Assembly: GCA_028671895.1 (NCBI GenBank)
Contig: CM053800.1
Span: 14,653,886 to 14,717,885, forward strand
Direction: 5' to 3'
Length of the DNA: 64,000 nt
Source: Oenanthe sinensis
Taxonomy: Eukaryota > Streptophyta > Magnoliopsida > Apiales > Apiaceae
Below the pieces are notes generated by a model that was not told where the DNA came from, searched no databases, and saw only the letters and a program-made list of their open reading frames with translations. Position numbers and translations under genes: made by a program. Within the stretch, counting starts at the first letter, position 1. The number at the start of each line of letters is the position of its first letter. This document shows, in pieces, positions 32,233 through 45,099 of this stretch.

Positions 32233-34197
32233 ATGGCAAACCCAAATTTCACAATTCCCAAGACCAACTTTGTTAATCTCTCTGCTGATCGAGCAACTGG
32301 TAGATTTAGTCACTACCAGTTCTGGATTGAATCCCTCAACAACACATCAATCATAAGTCATGCTTTAACCGCCTCTCCCATCCTGAATGTCGAAGCCCTT
32401 CAAGCTGCTTACTCAACATTAGAGATTCAGGGTGGTAAAGCAAATCCAACAGGCCTATCCTTTACTATTGGTGGTGCCAAATATGAAGTCAGTCTGCATA
32501 AGTTTAATGAGATTCTTGGGCTTCCTACAGAAGATTATGCTCCAGAACCCACTATGGAGGATATGTTGCAATTATTCACGGAGATAGGTTGTCGCCCTCC
32601 GACGGGTCCTATCAAGGTAACAAAGGTTAACACCGGTATGCTACCAACTGAGTGGGATTATGTAGTTCAGGCCATTCAGCGCTGCATGTTCCCAAAGGAC
32701 AAAGACTACAGACCAATGAACAACAGCTGCCGGGTAATACTATATGGAGTGGCAAACAACAGGAGAGTGAATGTGGGTAAACATCTGTTGATTCAGTTGC
32801 TTGAGAGGTGGGCATTGGAGAAGAATGCATCTAGGAATCCGGAAGATGGTCCAGTCAAATGCTGGATGCCAAGATTTCTTCAGATGGTTCTGGATGACGT
32901 CCTTTCAGAGGAACACAGAAGAGTATTTCAAGGCTCTGAAAGGATGGCATGTTTTGATATGACTCTAAAGAGTATCTCCACCATGGAAACCCAGCAAAAG
33001 TCCAGACTTTTTGAGTTGCGCCTGACTCCGTACTTCCAGGATCTGCAAGATGAGTATGCTAGGAGGCATGCTTCTCAGTTTACTGCAGTAGAAGCTGAGA
33101 GTAGCGGTAACGAAGCTGAAGGTGGAGATCAAGTGCCTAGAAATTTGGAAGAAGCAGGTATGGATGTTGACATGGCCGAGGCAAATGTTGCAGAAGCTGG
33201 AGCTGACAAGGAGGACGATCTTCTGAGTCAGGTACCTATTCTTGCTGATCTTGATCAATCATCAATTCAACCTGTTTTCTACAGCCGTGGGCCTGAAAAC
33301 CCCCAGGCTCTATCCCAGGCTGCAAGCCCTTCTGTTCATAAACGTTCAGCCAGCCCTAAAACTGGTGATAAAAGGAAGGCAAGCTTATCTGAGTCGAGTG
33401 GTTCGAGTGAAGGGAGTGTAGGAATTGAGAGAATAGTCACTTCAGCAGCTCTGCCACCTCCAAAGAAGCAAAAGGTGGATTCAAACCCAGTGGCAACTGC
33501 ACAACCTGTTAAGGCTAGTTCACCTCTCACAGCCACCACACCTCACGCTGGTGGCTATCCTCTCCAAAACATTCCAACACATTCGCACTCGCCTAGGCTT
33601 ATTGGTGAGAGTCAAGGAGGGGGTCCAGCTCAACAGCCAATAGGAGCTGGTCCTACCTCCCCTGAGTTGTCCGCTCAGGGCTCTTTGAGCAATTTCTCGG
33701 AAGGGGAATGGCAAACTGAGACTAGCACTTCTGATGCTAGGATCTCAGGAAGTTTTAATGCGGAAGAGTTTGTCGAATCCAGTACGGATGACGCTTCCTC
33801 ATCTAAATCAGAACACAAATTGCTCGCAGAGCAACGACATCTGGTGACTGGTGGGTCTACGCCTCCAGAACAGCCCAGCGAACCAGAAAAGGTTCTAAGT
33901 GAACAAGGGGATGACATGGTCATAACGCCATCTCCTGTCGTAGACACAGCGCTTAAAGGCTCAGTCTCACTGACCGATATCGCCGACCAACTCACCGCTA
34001 GTCCCCAGCGATTAGTGGATGAGGCTCTAGTATTGTTAGGCTCTAAACACGAGGGAGAGACAGAGAGAGTAGATTCCTTCTTTTTAGGGATCTTGAGTGA
34101 AACAGAACCCGGCGAGAGTAAACAGTTTAACCCAAGCCAAACACCGTCCCCCAAATTGCAGGATCTAGTGAAGAAAGTGGAGGCTTTGGAGACTGGA
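32233..34197 (+). pseudogene. Env-like gene of B, N-terminal part, cut by element E
   Basis: ATG at 32233 (MANPNFTIPKTNFVNLSADR). I prefer this to the upstream ATG at 32167 because it aligns with the starts in A and D. The N-terminal domain (about 280 residues) includes FNEILGLPTEDYAPEPTMED, PTEWDYVVQAIQRCMFPK and RFLQMVLDDVLSEEHRRVFQ. An acidic, then Ser/Pro-rich linker follows. At 34197 element E interrupts it within a coiled-coil start (KKVEALETG). The frame resumes at 46739 in phase, because E plus one CTGGA copy is 12,541 bases and the frames agree after subtraction. Confidence 0.82.
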
Positions 34198-35828
34198 TGT
34201 TAGGTCTAAATATGTTGTAGAGGGGGGGTGAATACAACTTTTTACGATTTAAGGAATATGATAAGCAATGAGAAGCAATAAATATTATGTAATAAATCAA
34301 CACAGAATTTCAAGAATATATCGTTATATTCATTGAAGGATTTGCTACAACATTCATTACAATAGTACAACAGAAGTAAAGAGAGAGGAGTAAATGATAC
34401 TAAGCTCTGTGAATATACTCCCTCTCTATTACAAGTGTTTTTCTCAATATTGCTTTACATTGCGTTCTATGCTCTTTTTTGAAATGTTACACAAGTACTT
34501 CTATTTATACTACTTTGTAATCTATGACTTGTAGACTTGATCTTGTCCTTTTTGTGTACGTGGCCCAATCAGGACTCGTTAACAAAAAGTACTTTCCCAA
34601 CCACTCTGGATCAACCGTTCACAATAAGCCACTTGTCCCTTGAACATTAAATGCTACATATCGACCCGCATCTCGATCTAGGCCTGGACCCATCTCGATC
34701 TCGATCTTGGTTGACAATCTCGATCTCGATCTCGATCTTTGAAAATCTCGATCTCGATTTGTGAAAATCTCGATCTCGATCTATTAGAATCTCGATCTCG
34801 ATCTGTGAGAATCTCGATCTCGATCTCGATCTGCCGTGGACAGAGATTTGCCTTGCAATGTTTTACTTCAATTGTAAATCTCGACCCGCATCTCGATCTG
34901 CCGTGGATCGACATTTGCCTTGCAATGTTTTACCTTTAATAATCAATCTCGATCCGCATCTCAATCTGCTGTGGATCGACATTTGCCTTGCAATGTTTTA
35001 CCTTTAATAATCAATCTCGATCCGCATCTCAATCTGCTGTGGATCGACATTTGCCTTAGCAAATATGCACTCATCGAATGTTGACTTTCTTTAGTGACTA
35101 ATTGTGGATTAACCTTTATGAGCAAGTTTCCCTAGCTTCTTCAATATTCTTCAACAAGCTCTTGAACATGGATCTCTACTACTGACATAAACTTGCTATC
35201 AATGTCCTGACACTTGATGCAACGGTCTGGTTCATAAGTGACTAGTCTTGATAGGGTACTTGCTTCTGAATAGATTACCATGTTCAATTGGTAATGTGGC
35301 TTCCCAATAAGTGGTTCGAACATTAACTGTTAATAAACAATGTAACTTCACTAGAATCTTTTCTGGTACTTCGACAACGTCTTCATTACTACTACAATCT
35401 TGAATACTTCATTCTCTGTTCTTCACTGATTGTCAGTGAGTATAACTTCAAGACTGTAGCTGTCTTCTTTAACCTTTGTCTTTACCATGTCTTCAATTCT
35501 TCTAGATTCCTATGCTTCAAACACTGTCTATCTTCAATCAATGCTGTTACACTGAAATCTTTTAGTGGCACTGCTATACTGAATCTTCAACACTTCTGAA
35601 ACCCTGAAAGTCTTTAAACATTATTCTTCACTGAGGCATGAACATATAAATGAACTTCTTTCAGTGACTTGTAGTAGACTTCAAAACTTCTTCTAATGTC
35701 TTGATTCACTGTATTTGCCTTGTCTTCATGTCTTGCTGATTTCTGTGTAATCGTAGTATTATTTACTTGTCCTGTTCTAGTGTTGAGTTATCACGATTAC
35801 TATTTATACAGCTTCGTCGTTTCCAACA
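34198..35828 (-). repeat. 3' LTR of element E (1,631 bp)
   Basis: The plus strand begins TGTTAGGTCTAAATATG and ends CGTTTCCAACA. It has a run of 7 G near 34222 (11 in the other LTR), a TATA box (TATAAATA, minus strand, 34502-34509) and GATCGAGATC repeats at about 34670-35050. Confidence 0.93.
34670..35050 (-). repeat. GATCGAGATC array in LTR E
   Basis: Two kinds of unit: short AATCTCGATCTCGATCT units, then three longer units of about 75 bases with CGATCTGCTGTGGATCGACA and TTTGCCTTGCAATGTTTTAC. The 5' LTR has the same array at about 45575-45955. Confidence 0.88.
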
Positions 35829-35846
35829 ATCTCCCCCTATTTGATT
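35829..35846 (-). other. Polypurine tract of element E
   Basis: The minus strand reads CAATCAAATAGGGGGAGAT directly before the LTR. Further PPT-like words (CTTAGGGGGAG) recur at 36178-36188 and 36389-36400, with AAGGGGGAGAAG near 36612, as in Sireviruses that carry several polypurine tracts. Confidence 0.88.
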
Positions 35847-36900
35847 GTTAAACTTTTAGCAAACAAATAACCTAGGGAGGATAACTCAACTAACAACTAG
35901 AAAAAGAATGTCCGAGACTTGTAAATAATGCTACTGGTTTTTCTGGATCAAATATTGCATTTCTAGAATTCTTGTTTAACTGAAATGAAAGATGTTCGTT
36001 CTTCTGACATTAAACTGATATTCAAGTTGTTTCATCTTCATTTCTGTCTGTTTGAGCTCTCTCTGCTTCAAAATCCTTCATAGTTTGAACTTAAAGAACT
36101 TATCATGAACAGAGCTTCATAAGAATCATTATTCCTGGGAACATCTTCAATAGTACACAGAACATAGCTCATACTGTTCTCCCCCTAAGAATGTGATTCT
36201 CCTTCTTATTCTTCTTCTCCCTTTAGAAAATCCATGGAATAGTCAATTCTTTTCTGTTCTTCCCACTTGCATTAGGAATCTTCTTCTGACAACTCCTTTC
36301 AAGTCTAGGATACAGTTTCTTGATTCTCCCATCTTCTGTTGTTTCCCCTCAGGATCCGAAGATAAGATTTTCTTTTTCCAGTCTAAAATCTCCCCCTAAG
36401 GATACGAACCCCCTTTCTTCAAGGATCTTCCCTTAGAATCCTCCAATGGCCTCTTCCCTTAGAATCATGCGACTCCTTTAGGATATTAGCTTTTCCGAAG
36501 GTTATGAAGATAAGACTTTATTAACTTCTCCTTTTTCTTGTTATAACTATAACACTATAACTTCTCCCTGTTTATAAACTTGTTATAACTATAACTTTTT
36601 CTTACTATAACTTCTCCCCCTTAGTTGAGGAATCCTCCAAAGGCCCACTTTTGAAGATACCAATTGTTAATACCAATTGTTAGGTCCTCTTTTAGATGGT
36701 TTGTCTCCCAAAGAAGGTTCTCGTCTGTCGTTGATCGGGAAAAAATAGTAACTTTTCTTCCAGAAGTAGCAAGTAGCAAGGGTAAGTGTTTGGCTTATGG
36801 TTTCCTCACTTCTACTACGTTCTGTCGGTGTTTACACTTTAGCATAGAGCATTTTAAGTGTTTCTCTCTTTCTCTCCCTATCTCTCACTCAAGTGTATCT
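35847..36900 (-). other. 3' untranslated and decayed region of element E
   Basis: No open frame. It contains repeated PPT-like words and, at 36656-36687, two copies of the junction ATACCAATTGTTA (plus strand). The second is followed by AGGTCC, as at the real inner LTR end at 45091-45109. At 36865-36965 there are about three copies of a 30-base unit with TTCACTTAAGTGTTTCTCTC. Confidence 0.6.
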
Positions 36901-36942
36901 CTCCCTCACTTTCACTTAAGTGTTTCTCTCTCTCACTTTCAC

Positions 36943-37814
36943 TTAAGTGTTTCTCTCTCTCACTTTCACTCTGCATTCCAAATGTAGCCTTCTGTACCTG
37001 TAAGTGAAATCCGTCAATCCATACATATTCCCAACACCTGATTCATCAGAATGAACTGAATCACTATCAAGTGGAGAATTTGCCTCGTAGAGGTGTTCTT
37101 GATCTATCATGCATAAGCACTGTCTCACACCAGACTCAATAGCAATTGCTAAATCACTGTCTAGTAGAGCCTCACCTCTTTGAGATGGGTTATCCCAAGA
37201 TTTTAAAATCTTTTTGGGAATCCTGCCTTGTTCTATCAAGGAGTTGCCTCACACCTTCTCCGTAAACGGGAGGTGGACATTCCTTTTCAGGATCTGGAAA
37301 TGTTCCTTCCAGGAGGGGCGACGTAGTAGACAATGTAATGAATGGCAAATTAGAGTCTACGTTTCCCTCGTAACCCAATGACGGGTGTTTTGTTAACATG
37401 CCTATACCTCACACTGTGCACGTCTTGCAATGTGTCCCTAAAATATATCTGTTTAGGCTTACCATCAGCGTGAATGCCAGTGGTGTGCTTGACTCATTAC
37501 AAGATGCTCTGGCTGACGAGCGAATTTCAATGGACTCACCCTGTTGAGAGAATGATTCCAGAGACAGTTTTATTGCCTTTTCAGCTCTGCATCTTTTTGA
37601 GAAAATACAGATGAGCTTACAGATACCTTAGTTTATATACTTCTTTACTTCGCTGGAGGTAGAGCTGTGGGTGCACTTCCGACTTCATCCTTATTTCTCC
37701 CTTATCAACCTCTAACAAACATATGTTCCTTATAACTCCAAGGGTTAATATATGGAAGTGGATGAAATGAGTGTTTGGTATTAAGGCCTGGGTCAGAGAT
37801 TGATGGGTTTTCAA
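36943..37814 (-). pseudogene. Relic of the env-like gene in element E
   Basis: Short fragments only. 37190-37399 reads DSNLPFITLSTTSPLLEGTF and then PDPEKECPPPVYGEGVRQLL, which is one copy of the linker repeat seen three times in the env-like frame of C (20544-21452). The neighbouring fragment 36943-37239 is in another frame. The conserved N-terminal domain is not recognisable. Confidence 0.6.
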
Positions 37815-40180
37815 CCTCCTGGCCAGCTTCTGTAGCCACTGGGGGCTAAACGGATAGAATCAATAAATGAGATAAAGAAATAATCACCTTAACATTCCAA
37901 AACATATTTTTCAACTCAAGGAGAAGGAAAAATATAATAAGGAATGGTAATGGATTGCATTAAAGCACTTTAATAAAAGAGTTTTGTCAGATCAAAATTT
38001 TTTTTATCATTTAAGAGCATGACACCAATAGAAATTTCTTTCAGATGCTTATCCCATAATAAAACGCGGGAGTATCAGAGAAAAAGTTTCTATCTCTTAT
38101 GAATTTCTTATAAGGCAAACTTCCCATAATAAAACGCGGGAATTTACACCAAAGAAGAAATTCAACTCTTCTACCAAATTATATCTCAATAAAATGATTC
38201 TTTTCCATTAAACCTAAGCACTGCATGTTTTGAAAACATTTTTGCAAATCATCCATATCAGATAGAAGACAATGATTTTCCGACTCATAATTCAATTATG
38301 ATTTACATCATTTTCTTCTGCATGATAATATCCCCGACTTTAAATAAAAACATGACAATTGGGGTTGAATGTATGCTTAACATTACAGTACTAGGCCTTC
38401 AAAGCAACAATCACTGTTTTGGTACTATGAATCAATGTGAAACATACATTGAAACAAGTATTTGAAAACAAATCATTTTACAAGTGATTGGTACCTCGAA
38501 GTTAAAACACATTTTCAAAAGAGAGAAAAAGCTTTTAAAGATAAAACATTTAAAACAAGCTTTTGGGAGGGAATAAAGTTTCGATAGAATAGAAAGATTA
38601 TCCTTAAGAAAAGTTTTTCAAAAGAGAAGTTTTGAAAAAGAATTCTTAAGTTTTCTTAACTTAAACTGATAGACAAATGAATGTATCTTTGCATAAAATA
38701 TTTTGAAAAAGAAATAGACAAAAATTTCTTTTAAATACATTCAGGATTGTAAACCAGTCAAAGAAAGAAAACTAAATATATTGATACCAATTGTTTCTAA
38801 AAATAAAAACTAAGTAAATCCATTAGTATCAATATATCACAATTATTTTGTAATAAAATATTATTCTATTATCACAAAGTAATAAAAGAAAATATTTATA
38901 CTACTAATAATTATGCTTCGAATTTATTTTAATTTATTTAAATCATGGAACAGATATTTCATTGAATTGTTTTATATCATCATGATTTAAATAAACCAAA
39001 ATAAATTAAATACTTATGCTGTACTAAGCAATTGCCAATCACATGCATTTATAAAAACTATACATGGCAATTATTCAGTAGAACAATAAGCATATCACAA
39101 TTAATTGCACGCTGATACCAATTATTCGATATTTATCAATAATTTCAAGATGCAAGAAATTGTGCTTCTGTTATTTTATCAAATTAAAATTATGAAACTA
39201 ATAACCATTGAATTGCTTCAATCCATAATTTCAATAAGATAAAATAAATTCGCTAAATACTAAAATATTCATTAGATTGAATATTAGCATTTAACTTCCT
39301 ACGCCATATCTAATAATTGTCAATTTGCACATTGTAAGCGTACTCATAACAATTACTAATTGATATACGTAAGCTCGAGGTTATAGTTGAAAAGAAATTC
39401 ACAAGTCCTTTAAATAGGGAAAAAGTAATACTTGTGATTCTTTTTACAACCCCTCGCAATAAAATCAATTTTAGAAATATTTTTTAAGTATATAAAACAT
39501 TGAGAATTTTATACACATAACTTGGAAAATACTTCATCTTTCAATATTAGCGAGTTTTAAAATATGCATTAATTATTTAGAACAGAAATTCTAAATACCG
39601 TCACTAATATCAAAAGTGTCACAATTATTTGTAATAAAATATTTTAAGACTCTTAGAGCAAAATATCAAAGCAATTAAGCAAGATATCATTGACTAATTC
39701 TTATCTAATATTTAGTATACAAATAATTATGCTTCTAATTTATTTTAATTTGCTTAAATCATGGAACAGATATTTCACTGAATTGTTTTATATCATCATG
39801 ATTTAAATAAACCAAAATAAATTAAATACTTATGCTAAATAATTTAACTATCACTTATGCATAATACATTGCAAGCAAGATAATTAAACTAATAGCAAAA
39901 AGCATGAGGTACTGGATTTCAAATAAATTCACAAGTCTTTGTATATTGAACATTTAATACTTGTGAACTTATTTAAGAATTCCTTGCATATGGGATTTCC
40001 AACAAATATGCATATAAGTAACATCCCAAATTTACTAACCAACTTAGATAAAATAAATTCACCAAGTTATTTAGCAAACATCTGCAAGTTATTCGACTAA
40101 GGACAAATCTCAAAAGAAATGATACCTGATGTCCATTAGCTTGTTCCTTCAGTGGTATGAAGAGTTCAACAGAGTTGCTG
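37815..40180 (-). other. AT-rich pol-env spacer of element E with duplicated hairpin
   Basis: No coding sequence. A segment of about 110 bases with an internal inverted repeat (ATTTATTTAAATCATG ... CATGATTTAAATAAA) occurs at 38896-39010 and again at 39727-39837, nearly identical. The phrase GATACCAATT, the complement of the primer-site junction, appears at 38783 and 39113. Confidence 0.6.
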
Positions 40181-43100
40181 GAAATTGACAGCTTTTAGGA
40201 ATGACTTCCCTGTCTTTCGTACAACCTGCATTATCTATATCTATATAGCCAATTAGGTTAACCCTATTATCTTAAGGGTCCCAGATTCCAAGAATTGGTG
40301 ATCCCCTAAGATGTCTAACAATTCATAACTTAGCTATAAGATAAGATTCTCTAATTTCCACTTGGAAACTTGCACATAGGCATATCGAGAATAAAATATA
40401 TGGTCTTTGTGCACTTGAATAAGTAATGAGCTTATCATACCTCTATAGCTTGTCACTTCAGTTCATATACCTGATTTGCCCTGATCAAGCTTAGTGGTCT
40501 GTTGGAAAGTAGTCTTGGCAGGTCTAGAATCTTCCAAACTGCGCATCTTCAAAAGATTCTTGACTTCCTTTAATTGCCATCATTCTTTCGAATTAATTAT
40601 AATCCAGAAAGAATTGAAACTCTTCCAACATGCTCATTTTGTACCTACTCTGCATTAACTTAGCAAAAATATATCTTGCCAAATTTTCGTTAGTAGACCC
40701 ACATATAATATACTCATGGTATACTTAGCACATATATAACATTGTGTGTGCCTTGCATTCTGGAGAGATATGTGTGTATAACTTACTCTACTGTAAAATC
40801 ATATTAAAGTAATTAACAGTTAGAGTGTCATACCATGTCCTTGACGTTTTGCTTGAACCCCTATCTCCGTCATAGAAGAGCTTGCGAAGAGAATGATATA
40901 CAAATTCCAATGGATCTGCAACTTCAAAGTCCAGGAAATGATGTACATCAACTTTAACTTCTAGCTCACCATTCAGGAGTGCACTTGTTCACATTCATCT
41001 GATAGATCTTCATGCTTGAATGCTCCACATGTGATAGGTCCTAATCGTTGAGTCCCTGAAAATTGTTAGGTTCCCATTGATGAGTCCCAAGGTATCAAGT
41101 CTTGTCACTGGTGCTTACTGCTTGATCTTGAAAGTCCCGAAGATTCCGTTTCCATCATCGTCGATACCTTCTGCTTTAAAGTCCTGTAGCAACCAGTTTG
41201 GCTTTGCCCCTCATAACAATGCCAGTAGTCATCCAGTCTCTAAGAACCCTTACTGTACCAATTTCAGCCTCGACTTTAGTGGTCTGTGGTCTGGGTTCCA
41301 ACTTCAGTTGTTTTCTGCCTTCTAACTGATTGAGATCATTTTGCATTGCAATCACTCAATCTGGATCAATCTGTGCATCTTCGGTATTCCAGATGGTGGG
41401 TGATACCAATTGTTGATACCAATTGTAAGTTGACAATTTTTCTTTCCCAACTTGGTCCCGAAAGATATATGATCATTTCGAATAGCACTTCTAGCCTTTA
41501 CACAAGAATCCGGATCACTAAGAACGAGACTCCAGGATAGAATTTGACTTCAAACCTTTTGTCTTGGCAGAAATGTTCTTAATGAAATCCTTAGATCTTC
41601 ATTGTTGAGTACGGCTAGTAGATCCATCTTCTATTTGCTCCCCCTGAGTTGCTGCTAGGATGTGTTGAAGATCCTTCACCTTCTACAGTGGATTTCCACT
41701 AAGGATCTGAATCATCATCATTGTCATTGATTCCTTCTGCAACCTCAGCTTCAACATCAGTATCTGAATTTGTCAAAGATTCAGAATAGTCGTTCATTTG
41801 AATGCACTAGAGCTTGGTGTAGTTGGTCGTCACATTCAGACTTTTAATCACTTCTGAGTAGCCGAGGAGAATTGTTCCATGAGCCTTAACTTCTTGTCAA
41901 GATACTCAAATAAATCTTCATTAAAAATCAATTCCCTCCAAACACACGAAAGAGCTTCAGTGTTTGCTTCTGGTTGGCCATTAACTCAAATGATGTCTTT
42001 TCACGATCTTGTTGAATAAAGCAGCATGCTGTGTTAATTGCTTCAGCTTCAAAGTACCTTTTTCAGTGCAGACTTCACTTAGAACTTCACTCGCGAAATG
42101 CAGTTCCACTATCTGACTTCAAAGTTCTCACTGCTTACCAATTGTTTCCAACTTGATCTTCCTTATTTGATCAATCACCATTGTGACATTTTGTCTGTTG
42201 AATGCTTGAACATCACCAATTTGTAATTAGGGTTATCAATTTCAATCACCACTAAGCATATGACTTTCCTTCAATGTGATGTTTCCATTGACTTCCCTAT
42301 ATGACATACTTCAAAATGTCCTTCTTGATAGAATTCCATATGAAGCAGTCCTCTCACCAATTTCATCTTTATCAGAGAATCTATTGCCTTGCAGACTAAC
42401 AAGTGTGAGAGCTTCCTTTGCCATAGCTAACTCTTCATTGATAAAGCTTTACTGAAAAGTTCACTTCATCTTTACATCCAAATTTCATGTCAGCTACGAA
42501 CAAACTTCCTCAACCGCAGCTGAGTGAGCATCCAACCTTCTTGTTTGAGATCAAACACTTCTCTAGAAAACCTTTGACAAAGAATTCCCTAGTGCCCTTT
42601 AGAAAGTGCTTAAGTCCTTCCACAAGAAAGATGCTTCCACTGATGACAGTTCTTAACTCATGATAGCCATATCCCTTGTACATCCTTTGCTGTCATCTCC
42701 AAAGATTACCGTCGGGGAGGCCTTCTCAACCAGTTGTGATAGAAGAGCTTTAATCTTAATCATATGCCTCGAACAATAAATGTTACGAAGTCACATAATT
42801 TTTCGCTTTCATAACATACTCTACGATCACAAAAGATTAAGCTTCTTGGTACTCAACTTCAATTGAGTCCAGATGGGTTAGAGATATTATCAAAGGTAAC
42901 AACAGCTTCAACCTTAATATGCATAAACTAATCTTTGACTGATCACTTCTCATACTCTGCAGCCTTGACAAAGTAGTCTTTAGGCTATGAGACTAGTGAT
43001 TTCAACCTTACTTAAGGTGAACTAGCAGTCTTTACCCTATTGTGACTCTTATACATGCTTTGTCTAAGATTATGCAAGTCCTAAGATATTCATTTTCAAA

Positions 43101-44279
43101 TTTAACTAAACAAGCATGGAAATAAGAACACATGGTAAATATTCAGCTTCACTGCATAAAAGCACATGGATAGAAGAACTAACAAATTAATTACTAATTC
43201 TGTCTAATCCGTTCTGTCGTTGTCTAACGTTTTTAACTATCTCTAATTACCTAAGTCAGTTTTAGATTAAGCTTCGAATCTACATGACTTACTGACTACT
43301 TAGATAATTCTACCATCTTTTATCCAATTATCCCTAACAAGCAATACATGAACTGATATAGCATTTAAGTACAATTATGTGAGTAAAAGCAAATCATATG
43401 AAAATAAGCACATAAATAATTAACAAGTCATTTGCTATTAAGAACAAATAAAATCTGATCTATGACCTGTTTGTCTATTAGCAATTTTCACAACATTAGC
43501 AGAGGTATTAAATCATATCAGATTTAACTCAAGTTTCAGCAAATGTTTGGGAATACACTTAACCGTCTAGAACACCCTATCTAATTCTAGATATTCATTT
43601 TACTGCATATAAAATCAAGTATAAAATGTACTAATTAAACTCATGAATCCTAGCATGCAATCTTATTCTTAGCAATCAATTGAGCATTTAAGACCTAAGA
43701 TGCTAACATGCTATCATGAATATAATACATTTCAAAACTTAATAAACATGCAGTTCTGAATTAGATAAACGTATACTAGTTAGAATGTATACCTGTGAAG
43801 TGCTTATTGATTCATCTTCAGTGTTGGTCATTGATGCCAGATATCCATTTGGTGCATCACTGTTAGAATCATCCTTGCATTTAACTTCACCAACAAATGC
43901 TCTCCCTTGCTGCATCCTTACTAATGTTTGAGATTCATACTTCAACCCAACATAGTGTCTTCATCTTTTGCTTGCTCCTTTTCTGATCTTGTAGGTGCTA
44001 TACTTCATCTTGAGTAAAAGTGTTTTGTTCTGACCTCAGCTGTACCTTCCATGACGACCTCTATTTCTAGGTTTGTTGAACGAACGTATCGAAAGCTATT
44101 TGCTCCTTATCAGCATCTGAAACGTCCACTCCCTCTTTGGGCTCAGACCGATGTGGTACAATCACATCTCCTTCCATATGCTCAGGAACAACAACCATCG
44201 TAACAAATTCATTATCAAAACCCATTCTTCATTGATCTCGGTCGAACACTGGAATCTTGAATTGATTTTAAGGTGCCAT
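40181..44279 (-). pseudogene. Decayed gag-pol of element E
   Basis: Order on the minus strand: gag start at 44279 (VVVPEHMEGDVIVPHRSEPK then EGVDVSDADK, matching the gag of B), an MEGTAEVR block near 44050, acidic gag sequence (43739-43945), the protease scrap YCSRHM near 42770 with FGDDSKG, integrase remains (42640-41900), the linker with ACTCAGGGGGAGCAAAT (41633-41650), reverse transcriptase (41540-40560) and the RNase H region to about 40190. All are broken by many stops and indels. Most of the gag fold is deleted. Confidence 0.8.
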
Positions 44280-45085
44280 CTTAATATAGATTTAGAATAG
44301 AGATAATAAACTTTTCTTATTACTTGAGTAGTAATTAAAAGAAAATTGAATTATCTCTAAATAAATCAAAGTTCCAAAACTGGTCACCAAAAATAATTCT
44401 AAGTACCCGACACTAGGCTATGTAGAAAATCTATGTCGATCTCGATGTCAGTCTTGATCTACATCTTGATGTCGATCTCGATGTCAACAGATCGAGATTT
44501 ACCTTAACATATTTTAAGCCATTTTCGCAAGTCGATCTCGATCTCGATCTATAAAACTTTTGCCTATGTCGAAATTTCACCAAGTCGAAATTCTCAAAGT
44601 AGATATTCTCAAGTCGAACTTTTGTCCTTGGTCGAAATTTGCTGCCTGACTTTAACACTTTTTGACTTTTGTGTCTTTTCTCACCTAACTCACCAAACAA
44701 CCACGTGCTAGGTACAGAGTCTTCTGATAATTACTTTTTGTGCAGTGAGTCTGTCCAATCAAAAGCCAATAACACCTTTTTCACTTTATGTCTTTAGAAA
44801 AGTTAATCAAAAAGTTGCTGGGTTTATCTTCTTTACAAGAACAGCGATGAACACGTGAAGAACACCACAAACCAAAGTACCCAGTTTAATTCACAACAAT
44901 TATCTAAAATACACCCAAGCTAAATAATTACACCTGGAGTATTTAAATAATTTTAGGACGAGTTTTCATTGTTTAATTAATTTAAGTACACTTTTCAAGA
45001 AAATCTTAAAAAGTAGATCTGGACTTGAAAACTCCCTAATCTTCTACCAAACACAAGGATCTATGTTTTGTATGTCAAACATTAA
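44280..45085 (-). other. Leader of element E with GATCGAGATC repeats
   Basis: Non-coding. At about 44431-44560 it carries a third site of the GATCGAGAT/GATCGACAT repeat, irregular as in the pol-env spacer of B. Confidence 0.7.
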
Positions 45086-45097
45086 GCTTTGATACCA
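45086..45097 (-). other. Primer binding site of element E (variant)
   Basis: The minus strand reads TGGTATCAAAGC, one base different from the TGGTATCAGAGC of A, B and D, two bases from the LTR. Confidence 0.85.
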
Positions 45098-45099
45098 AT

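Noticed and set aside
35141..35323. 60-residue ORF found identically at 46046-46228
   Set aside because: It lies in the two LTRs of E, so the identity comes from the LTR pair. No coding support.
37815..40180. A host gene or intron in the long AT-rich stretch
   Set aside because: No open frame or splice-bounded exons. It lies between pol and env relics of E and inside its target duplication.
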